A stretch of 59,362 nucleotides of DNA from Bradyrhizobium iriomotense. GTDB taxonomy: Bacteria; Pseudomonadota; Alphaproteobacteria; Rhizobiales; Xanthobacteraceae. The position numbers and the translations under genes are program-made. This document shows, piece by piece, positions 52,890 through 59,362 of the stretch. Numbering within the stretch: the stretch's first letter is position 1; every line of letters starts with the position of its first letter. The stretch is taken from contig NZ_JAFCJZ010000036.1 in assembly GCF_018130765.1 (NCBI RefSeq), positions 1-59,362 of the forward strand, written 5' to 3'. A model generated the notes under the pieces. The model worked only from the letters and a program-made list of their open reading frames with translations, had not been told where the DNA came from and ran no database searches.

Positions 52890-53165
52890 AACCGCTCCGT
52901 CGTCGCCGGGACCATGCCCGCAATAAGGCTTGGGAGAGAATTCACCAATAGTTTGACGCGCCCCGGCTTGAATTTGGCAAAACCCTGACCACTTTGAGCC
53001 AACCTTGTCGCCTGGGGGCGCCAGAATAAATCGTTGTGTTTCAAGGTATTGGCATGCTTTCGTGGGGCAAGGTGCTGTTCACTCTCAGGCAAGCCGGTCA
53101 GGACTTTGTCGTCTAGACTGTGCTATAGAGCCCGCAAAACGAGCCAATTCGAAAGAGCAAATCCC

Positions 53166-53990
53166 ATGGCAGTGCATCAGGTCAATCCGGGAGGAAAGCT
53201 CGCCTCGCTCGATCCGATCTGGGACCGGATCCGGGGCGAAGCGGAGGACATCGTCCATCGCGAGCCCGAGCTTGCGACCTTTATCTACTCGACGGTGCTT
53301 CATCACAGCCGTCTCGAGGATTCGGTGATCCATCGTCTCGCCGACCGGCTCGACCACTCCGCGCTGTCGGGCGATCTCGTGCGCCAGACCTATGACGAGG
53401 CACTGCGCGACGACCCCGATCTCGGCAACGCCTTCCGCGCCGATCTCGTCGCCGTCTACGACCGCGATCCCGCCACCTCGCGCTTCATCGATCCCTTGCT
53501 CTACTTCAAGGGCTTTCACGCCATCCAGACCCATCGCCTGGCGCACTGGCTCTGGCTGAAGGGTCGCAAGGACTTTGCGTATTATCTCCAGAGCCGCGCC
53601 TCGGCGGTGTTCCAGACCGACATCAATCCGGCCGCGCGCATCGGCCGCGGCATCTTCCTCGATCATGCCACCGGTTTCGTCTGCGGCGAGACGGCTGTCA
53701 TCGAGGACGACGTCTCGATCCTGCACGGCGTCACGCTCGGCGGCACCGGCAAGGAGAACGAGGACCGCCATCCCAAGATCCGCCACGGCGTGCTGATCGG
53801 CGCGGGTGCAAAAATTCTCGGCAACATCGAGATCGGCCATTGCGCGCGCATTGCCGCCGGCTCGGTCGTGGTGAAGCCGGTGCCGCACAACGTCACGGTC
53901 GCGGGCGTGCCCGCCAAGATCGTCGGCGAAGCCGGCTGTGCCGAGCCGTCGCGCACCATGGATCAGATGATCAACGCCATGGGGCTTTGA
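53166..53990 (+). CDS. cysE: Serine O-acetyltransferase
   Basis: 274 aa. N-terminal helical SATase domain (LDPIWDRIRGEAEDIVHREP) and C-terminal left-handed beta helix with hexapeptide repeats (DHATGFVCGETAVIEDDVSI, HGVLIGAGAKILGNIEIGHC). Catalytic His/Asp of the family are in DHATG. Makes O-acetylserine for cysteine synthesis. AAAGAG precedes the ATG. A terminator follows. Confidence 0.95.
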   Translation: MAVHQVNPGGKLASLDPIWDRIRGEAEDIVHREPELATFIYSTVLHHSRLEDSVIHRLADRLDHSALSGDLVRQTYDEALRDDPDLGNAFRADLVAVYDRDPATSRFIDPLLYFKGFHAIQTHRLAHWLWLKGRKDFAYYLQSRASAVFQTDINPAARIGRGIFLDHATGFVCGETAVIEDDVSILHGVTLGGTGKENEDRHPKIRHGVLIGAGAKILGNIEIGHCARIAAGSVVVKPVPHNVTVAGVPAKIVGEAGCAEPSRTMDQMINAMGL

Positions 53991-54001
53991 TCTCGCGAGT
54001 T

Positions 54002-54027
54002 AAGGGCCGGATTCTCCGGCCCTTTCG
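54002..54027 (+). terminator. Intrinsic terminator after cysE
   Basis: AAGGGCCGG-ATTCT-CCGGCCCTT followed by TCG forms a 9-bp stem. It separates cysE from the DUF3126 gene. The T tail is short, so strength is uncertain. Confidence 0.7.
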
Positions 54028-54112
54028 TCCCCAAATTCTTTGGCAATTCATGCTGGCGGTTCGTCGCGTCTCGTCCTAAAACCCGCCGACCAATTTCGAT
54101 CGGAGACTTGCC

Positions 54113-54331
54113 GTGGACGTCAAAGAAGTCAGAAAGCTGGACGCGTATCTGAAGCGCGTATTCGGCAATCCCAAGATCCGCGTCGTGCCGCGGCCGAAGA
54201 AGGATGATTCCGCCGAGGTCTATATCGGCGAAGAATTCATCGGTGTGCTCTTCGTCGACGACGAGGACGATGATCGCTCGTTCCAGTTCCAGATGGCGAT
54301 CCTCGAGGACGATCTCGTCGATCAGGAATAA
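54113..54331 (+). CDS. DUF3126 family protein
   Basis: 72 aa, GTG start. MDVKEVRKLDAYLKRVFGNP and the acidic FVDDEDDDRSFQFQMAILED match the small DUF3126 family, which is conserved in Alphaproteobacteria and regularly found just after cysE. Function unknown. Confidence 0.88.
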   Translation: MDVKEVRKLDAYLKRVFGNPKIRVVPRPKKDDSAEVYIGEEFIGVLFVDDEDDDRSFQFQMAILEDDLVDQE

Positions 54332-54364
54332 CTGCCGTTGCCCGGTGGCGTGACCCTTCTCGGG

Positions 54365-55681
54365 TCACGCGCCCACCGCGGCGAGCATGTCGGAGATCGT
54401 GACGAATTTCTCCCGGGGCTTGCCGAGCGCGGCTCCCCTGCGTTTCTCGGCCGCGTCGATCGTGCCCCAATCCGGATAGCTCACGATGCGTGCGACGCGG
54501 CCGGTCAGGCGCGCGAGCAGCGCCTCACGCGTATCCGGGCGCGGTCGTCGGTGGGCGATATCCGCCAGCACGGCCTCTGCGGTGGCGATCCCGCAGCCGC
54601 GATTGGTGCCGATCGTGCCGCTCGGCCCACGCTTGCTCCATCCGCAGACATAGAGCCCCTCGATCGCCGAACCACCATGCGCGACACGTCCATCCACGTT
54701 GGCATGGACGCCGCGATCGTCATCGTAGGGTACACCGGCGACAGGCGTCGTTCGTCGGCCGACGCTGCTGAAAACGAGGCCGCAAGCGATGTCCTCGACG
54801 GCGCCTGACCGCTGCCTGAATGAGACCGTCTCGACCCGGCCGCGACCCTTGATCGCGACGGGCGACAGGCCAAAGCGAACGAGACAGCGCCGCGGCTTGG
54901 TCACGGCATGCTGCGAGAAGCCGCGCAGCAGCGCCAGCTTTTCGATCAGCTCCGGATCTCCGGGGGGCTGCGGTTCGAATTCGTCCGGCGCGACGTCACG
55001 GCCGTCGACAGCCGTGTCGCATGCGCCGAGTTCGAGAAAGTCGCGCAATTCCTTCGCGCTGAATTTCGCCTGGGCCGGTCCGCCGCGGCCGACGATGGAA
55101 ATCTTCCGAATCCGGCTCTCCGCCAGAACCTCGAGCGCGTGGCGCGCGATGTCGGTCTGGCGCAGCTCGTCGGCTGTCTTGGCGAGAATGCGTGCGACGT
55201 CGAGCGCGACATTGCCATGACCGATGACGATCGCAGCCTCATGGCCGAGATCGAACTGGAGGTCGCGGAATTCCGGGTGACCGTTGTACCACGCGACGAA
55301 ATCACCTGCGCTGTGGCTCCCGGGCAGAGCTTCGCCCGGAATGCCGAGAGGCCGGCTCAGTTCGGCGCCGGTTGCAAGCACGACAGCGTCATAGGCCTCG
55401 CGGAGCTCGTCGACGGTGACATCGTCTCCGACCTTGACGCCGCCGATGAAACGAAAGCCAGGCGCTTTCGCGATCCTGTCGAAGGCGACGGTGACCTGCT
55501 TCAGCTTCGGATGGTCGGGCGCCACGCCGAACCGTACCAGCCCATACGGCACGGGCAGCCGTTCGAACATGTCGACAGTCACGGGCGCGCCCGAGCGCAA
55601 CAGGGCCTCGCTCGTGTAGAAGCCGCTCGGTCCGCTGCCGACGACGGCGATGCGGAATTCGTTCGCAGCAGAAGCCATCAT
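54365..55681 (-). CDS. Ferredoxin-NADP reductase (FprA/adrenodoxin-reductase type)
   Basis: 438 aa. FAD-binding VVGSGPSGFYTSEALL, NADPH-binding IVIGHGNVALDVARIL and C-terminal CGWSKRGPSGTIGTNRGCGI are the FprA hallmarks. It exchanges electrons between NADPH and a ferredoxin. Its ATG overlaps the stop of the ferredoxin gene by 4 nt (ATGA), so the two partners are made together, in line with a role in supplying or draining electrons of the molybdoenzyme encoded upstream. Confidence 0.94.
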   Translation of the reverse strand: MMASAANEFRIAVVGSGPSGFYTSEALLRSGAPVTVDMFERLPVPYGLVRFGVAPDHPKLKQVTVAFDRIAKAPGFRFIGGVKVGDDVTVDELREAYDAVVLATGAELSRPLGIPGEALPGSHSAGDFVAWYNGHPEFRDLQFDLGHEAAIVIGHGNVALDVARILAKTADELRQTDIARHALEVLAESRIRKISIVGRGGPAQAKFSAKELRDFLELGACDTAVDGRDVAPDEFEPQPPGDPELIEKLALLRGFSQHAVTKPRRCLVRFGLSPVAIKGRGRVETVSFRQRSGAVEDIACGLVFSSVGRRTTPVAGVPYDDDRGVHANVDGRVAHGGSAIEGLYVCGWSKRGPSGTIGTNRGCGIATAEAVLADIAHRRPRPDTREALLARLTGRVARIVSYPDWGTIDAAEKRRGAALGKPREKFVTISDMLAAVGA

Positions 55682-55983
55682 CGGCCCAGTGCCAACTTGC
55701 GCTCGTCGGCGCCCGGCAGCGGCGCCAGGCGCGCACTCAGGACGGGGGTCTCAGCCGCGCGTTTCCGATTGACGTCGATCCAGTACTTCTTGTCCGCGGC
55801 CAGGCGATAGTCCGGCTCGATCGCGCCGACCGGGCAGGCCGGCGCGCAGCCGCCGCAGTCGATGCAGTTTTCCGGATCGATATAGGTCATGGCGTCGTCG
55901 ACGTGAAAACACTCCACCGGGCAGACCGTGACGCATTCGGTGTATCGGCAGCCGCGGCAATTGTCGGTGACCACATATGTCAT
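55678..55983 (-). CDS. 7Fe ferredoxin ([3Fe-4S][4Fe-4S])
   Basis: 101 aa. Cysteines 9, 17 and 50 fit the [3Fe-4S] site and 21, 40, 43 and 46 the [4Fe-4S] site of Azotobacter ferredoxin I numbering (NCRGCRYTECVTVCPVEC, CIDCGGCAPACP). Ends with a basic/polar C-terminal extension. It starts 2 nt after the molybdoenzyme stop and overlaps the reductase start. Confidence 0.94.
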   Translation of the reverse strand: MTYVVTDNCRGCRYTECVTVCPVECFHVDDAMTYIDPENCIDCGGCAPACPVGAIEPDYRLAADKKYWIDVNRKRAAETPVLSARLAPLPGADERKLALGR

Positions 55984-55985
55984 CG

Positions 55986-58112
55986 TCAGGCCCCGCTGAC
56001 CTGAACGAGGATGTCGGAGAATGTCGGCGCGCGGCCGAGGTCGGCGAATGCAGGCGGCGTCAGCACGTGAACCGTCGCGCCTCTGCGGTTGGAGCGCTGC
56101 CAGTAGCCGGATGGTGCCACCACCACGCCCGGCATGATGTCGGGCGAAACGGTCGCGAACGCCTCGAACGAGCCGCGATCGTTGAACACGCGAATGGGTG
56201 CGCCTGCGACGATGCCGCGCTTGGCCGCATCGTCCGGGTTGAGCAGCACCGCCTGCTCCTCGCCGGCCTGCGCGGTCTGGGCCGGCAGGTTGCCGTAGTT
56301 GGAATTGAGGAAGGCGTGGCTTTTCGGCGAGATCAGGCTGAGCGGATATCGCGTTGCGAGCGCGGGCGCCGTGCGCGCATTCTCGTTCGGGGGGATGTAG
56401 TGGGGCAGGGGATCGACGGGCGTGCCATCCTGGTCGCCGTTGTAGCCCTGGCGGAACAGCGGCACCACGAAGTTGCCGCCGCCTGCGATCGTCGACTTGA
56501 ACTCGCACTTGCCGGACGCCGTCGGAAAATTGCCCTCGCGATGCGGCGCCCAGTCGGCGGGCGCCGGCATGTTGAGGCGCACATAGCCCTTCGACTTGAC
56601 GTCGTCGAGCGCGATGCCTGATAGCACCGGGCTCGTCCAGTCCAGCGAGGTCTCGATGATCTCGTCGTCGCTGCGGAAGAAGGACGGGTCCGTGATCCCC
56701 ATTGCATGCGCGAGGCGGCGGAACAGCTCGGTGTTGGAGACGGCTTCGCCGAGCGGTTCGATCGCCTGGTTGTTGTAGGACAGGTAAAGATGTCCCCAGG
56801 AGAACATGATGTCCTTCTGCTCGAGCTGGGTGGTCGCGGGTAGAACGATGTCGGCATATTTTGCGGTGTCGGTCAGGAAGTGCTCGCTGACGACGGTGAA
56901 GAGGTCTTCGCGTTCTAACCCCTTTTCCAGCTTGCCCTGCTCGGTCACCATCGCCATCGGATTGGCGTTGTAGACGAACAGCGCCTTGATCGGCGGGTCG
57001 AAGCCGAGTTCGCCCGTCAGCGCAGCTCCAAGGCGCCAGGAATTGAGCACGCGCATCGTCTCCGGCTGCAGATCGGGACGCATCAGCACGTCCCATCTGA
57101 CCGGGAACGCCCAGATCGGCAGCTGGAGCAGGCCGCCGCCGACATGCTTCCAGGCGCCAATCAGTCCCGGCAGACATGCGATCGCGCGCACGGTCTGGCC
57201 GCCGCCCGCGTGCCGCTCGACCGCCACGCCGATGCGCACGACGGCGGGCGGCGTCGTGGCGTATTCCCGCGCCAGCTTGATGATGTCCTCCACGGGAATG
57301 CCGGTTTCCTGCGATGCGAATTCGGGCGTGTAGCTCGCCGCCCGTTCCGCCAGCTCGTCGTAGCCGACGGTGTATTTGTCGACGTAGTCGCGATCGATCA
57401 GGTTCTCCTTGATGATGACGTGGATCATCGCCAGCGCGAGCGCAGCATCGGTGCCGGGCCGGATCGGAATGTGCCAGTCGGCAAGGCGCGCGGTGCGGGT
57501 GCGGACGGGATCGATCACCACGAGCTTGGCGCCGGCCTTCTTCGCCTGCTCGATGAACGGCCAGTGATGCGAGTTCGTGCTCAGCGTGTTGCAGGCCCAC
57601 AGGATGATGTATTTGGAATGCACGAAGCTCTCGGGATCGACGCCGGGCGTGTGCCCGATCGTCATCATGTAGGCCGTGCACGAGGCGGAGTCGCAAAACG
57701 TGCGCTCAAGCACCGTCGCGCCGAGCTTGTTGAACAGGGGATCGCCGACGTTGAGTCCGTTGATGATGCCCTGCGTGCCCAGATAGCTGTAGGGCAGGAT
57801 CGCCTGCGCCCCGTGCTCGGCGATCACGGATTTCCAGCGCGACGCGATGGTCTCCAGGGCTTCATCCCAGGAGATCCGTTGAAACTGCCTGGAGCCCTTC
57901 GGGCCGACCCGCTTCAGCGGATGGAGGATGCGCTTGTCGCTGTAGACGCGCTCCTCATAGTTGTTGACCTTCACGCAGAGCCGTCCACGCGTGAACGGAT
58001 GGTCGGGATTGCCGCGGACGGCAATCGCCTTGCCATCCTCGACCGTGGTCAGGATGGAACAGGTATCCGGGCAATCGTGGGGGCACGCGCCGATGACCGT
58101 GGTCCGGGCCAT
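55986..58112 (-). CDS. Molybdopterin-dependent oxidoreductase (DMSO reductase superfamily)
   Basis: 708 aa from the ATG at 58112 (MARTTVIGACPHDC), with GGAGAG upstream; an ATG 8 codons earlier is also open. N-terminal [4Fe-4S] ligands Cys10, Cys14, Cys18 and Cys46 (CPHDCPDTC ... RLCVK). Candidate Mo ligand lies in TFCDSASCTAYM (Cys140, Ser142 or Cys145). Molybdopterin-binding blocks CNTLSTNSHHW and FVYNANPMAMV follow. No Tat signal, so cytoplasmic. Paired with a ferredoxin and a NADP reductase, it probably oxidises or reduces a small molecule; the substrate is unknown. Confidence 0.92.
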   Translation of the reverse strand: MARTTVIGACPHDCPDTCSILTTVEDGKAIAVRGNPDHPFTRGRLCVKVNNYEERVYSDKRILHPLKRVGPKGSRQFQRISWDEALETIASRWKSVIAEHGAQAILPYSYLGTQGIINGLNVGDPLFNKLGATVLERTFCDSASCTAYMMTIGHTPGVDPESFVHSKYIILWACNTLSTNSHHWPFIEQAKKAGAKLVVIDPVRTRTARLADWHIPIRPGTDAALALAMIHVIIKENLIDRDYVDKYTVGYDELAERAASYTPEFASQETGIPVEDIIKLAREYATTPPAVVRIGVAVERHAGGGQTVRAIACLPGLIGAWKHVGGGLLQLPIWAFPVRWDVLMRPDLQPETMRVLNSWRLGAALTGELGFDPPIKALFVYNANPMAMVTEQGKLEKGLEREDLFTVVSEHFLTDTAKYADIVLPATTQLEQKDIMFSWGHLYLSYNNQAIEPLGEAVSNTELFRRLAHAMGITDPSFFRSDDEIIETSLDWTSPVLSGIALDDVKSKGYVRLNMPAPADWAPHREGNFPTASGKCEFKSTIAGGGNFVVPLFRQGYNGDQDGTPVDPLPHYIPPNENARTAPALATRYPLSLISPKSHAFLNSNYGNLPAQTAQAGEEQAVLLNPDDAAKRGIVAGAPIRVFNDRGSFEAFATVSPDIMPGVVVAPSGYWQRSNRRGATVHVLTPPAFADLGRAPTFSDILVQVSGA

Positions 58113-58236
58113 GGATCTCTCCGTTTCCTGATTCAAGACGGCCGAGGATGCGGCGGCCGGGCGCGGTCTGGCTTTTCAAAATGTGCGGTGTTGTTGTCCC
58201 GGACTGCTCTCGGCCCGTGGACGGCCGGCCGGATGT

Positions 58237-58253
58237 CTGGCATGCTAATTGCT
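58237..58253 (+). promoter_or_regulatory. Sigma-54-type promoter match
   Basis: CTGGCATGCTAATTGCT matches the -24/-12 consensus (YTGGCACG-N4-TTGCW) with GG and GC exactly ten bases apart. It points toward the AraC gene, which starts 53 nt beyond the end of the element. An enhancer-binding activator would be needed; none is adjacent. Confidence 0.55.
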
Positions 58254-58305
58254 GGACCCGGCAATACCTTTTTACCCACATCGCGCTATCTGGCGGAGAT
58301 TCACG

Positions 58306-59205
58306 ATGGGTATGCTTGGCAACTCTGTCGATAAATATGTTACCGGCAGAATGCTTCAGACCTCCAACGACCGGCGGTGGTCGCACCTCCTTGCCGAGCG
58401 CTGGAGCCACGAGCCGGGCGATTTGCCGCCGCAATTGCCGCGCGACACCGAGATCGCAATCCTGCTGCGCGGCAGCTCGGTCGTCGACCGGGAAGGCGCG
58501 GGCATGCGGCAGCGCACGTTCGGCAGAAGGGGCACCATATGGCTCTGTCCGGCCGGCATCCGCGAGGATTTCATCCGCGTCGAAAACCAGATGCAGGAAT
58601 GTCTGCATCTCTTTCTTCCCGGACAGCCGTTCGACGACACCATGCTCAGGGATCTCGACATCGATCCGTCGGGAATGTCGATCCGCTACGAGGCCATCGA
58701 TCAGGACATGTTCATCGAGCATGTCGCCACTCGGATCCTCGCCGAGCTCGAACAGGAAACCTCCACCGGCCGTCTCTTGGTCGAAAGCCTGGGACGGGCC
58801 TTGTCGGCTCATCTGGTGCACAGCTATGCGGCGACGTCGGTCCGGCTGAAGCAGTCCCAAGCCGTCCAGAAGCCGCTCGATGCGAAGCGCCTGTCGCGCG
58901 TGACGGAGTTCATCGACGCATCCGTCGAGCGCGAATTCACGGTCAAGGATCTGGCATCGGTGGCGTGCATGAGCCCGGCGCATTTCTCCCGCAGCTTCAA
59001 GGCCGCGACCGGAGCTGCGCCGCATGAATATGTCAGCCGTCAGCGCCTCGATCTCGCCAAGCGGCTCCTGTCCACCAGCGATCGTCCGCTGGTCGACATC
59101 GCCTATGCCGCGGGATTTTCATCGCAGGCCAATTTCAACCGCGCCTTCCGCAAGGCGGTCGGAACGACGCCGAGCCTGTACCGGGCGCGGAAGGGGCGCG
59201 ACTAG
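58306..59205 (+). CDS. AraC-family transcriptional regulator
   Basis: 299 aa from the ATG at 58306, with GGAG eight bases upstream. The N-terminal ~190 residues form a ligand domain (ERWSHEPGDLPPQLPRDTEI). The C-terminal double HTH has FTVKDLASVACMSPAHFSRS and VDIAYAAGFSSQANFNRAFR, then PSLYRARKG. Divergent from the molybdoenzyme operon and the natural candidate to control it. Confidence 0.93.
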   Translation: MGMLGNSVDKYVTGRMLQTSNDRRWSHLLAERWSHEPGDLPPQLPRDTEIAILLRGSSVVDREGAGMRQRTFGRRGTIWLCPAGIREDFIRVENQMQECLHLFLPGQPFDDTMLRDLDIDPSGMSIRYEAIDQDMFIEHVATRILAELEQETSTGRLLVESLGRALSAHLVHSYAATSVRLKQSQAVQKPLDAKRLSRVTEFIDASVEREFTVKDLASVACMSPAHFSRSFKAATGAAPHEYVSRQRLDLAKRLLSTSDRPLVDIAYAAGFSSQANFNRAFRKAVGTTPSLYRARKGRD

Positions 59206-59352
59206 GAAGTGTGCCGACTAACGCGCAGATGTCGGGTTTTGGGTCGGAGCAGAAATCATATGCTCGATCTGAGTCTTGCCGCTTGTGACCCTGGCTGTGT
59301 GAAAACGCTGGGCTGCTGTTATGATTCTCCTGTGATTCTTTTGGGGGAATCG

Positions 59353-59362
59353 ATGAGGCGCT
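59353..59362 (+). CDS. Start of a partial gene, possibly a transposase
   Basis: ATGAGGCGCT follows GGGGGAATCG, a good ribosome-binding site. The start Met-Arg-Arg and the upstream TGTGAAAACGCTG remind me of IS1182-type transposase genes common in this group, but only ten bases are present. 59206-59352 holds no other recognised feature. Confidence 0.3.

Overview
The window is high-GC alphaproteobacterial chromosome, most likely Bradyrhizobium or a close relative. I infer this from codon usage, the protein families, and many short intergenic inverted repeats (CGTCATTCCGGGG...CCCCGGAATGACG and relatives) typical of that genus. No tool was run, so species-level placement is not claimed. There is one tRNA (Leu, UAA), no rRNA and no CRISPR. 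No stretch over 300 bases lacks a gene; the gaps hold mostly repeats, promoters and terminators.

Left part (1-19.9 kb). A TPR/O-GlcNAc-transferase-like protein, a cupin with a lysine-rich tail, a concentrative nucleoside transporter, an MFS exporter and an SDR enzyme come first. Next is an Anbu (ancestral proteasome-like peptidase) region on the minus strand: circularly permuted ATP-grasp, alpha-E protein, transglutaminase-like protein, then a flavin monooxygenase-like protein and an AhpD-type protein, then Anbu. Housekeeping and metabolic genes follow: a CinA-N protein, xanthine phosphoribosyltransferase, core-MetE, a glutathione transferase, a DsbA-type isomerase, a quinone reductase and an enoyl-CoA hydratase.

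Central part (20-34.8 kb). A coherent peptide/amide catabolic region: amidase, M20 amidohydrolase, M81 (MlrC-like) peptidase and Dpp-type ABC transporter on the minus strand. Then come a DadA-like amino-acid dehydrogenase behind a tandem glycine riboswitch and an M20 carboxypeptidase. Diverging from these are two tandemly duplicated periplasmic binding proteins. The likely logic is import of peptides (perhaps containing D-residues), hydrolysis and oxidative deamination.

Right part (34.9-59.4 kb). Several polytopic GT-C-like membrane proteins (including a tandem GT87 pair), a Bcr/CflA exporter, a lower-GC coiled-coil membrane protein, and a TetR regulator diverging across a perfect palindrome from a frameshifted enoyl-CoA hydratase. 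Then the tRNA-Leu next to a small lower-GC membrane protein, a FAD monooxygenase with a CHCC zinc-finger protein, serine acetyltransferase with a DUF3126 protein, and a tight operon of molybdopterin oxidoreductase, 7Fe ferredoxin and ferredoxin-NADP reductase. That operon diverges from an AraC regulator whose upstream region matches a sigma-54 promoter. The window ends at the start of what may be a transposase gene.
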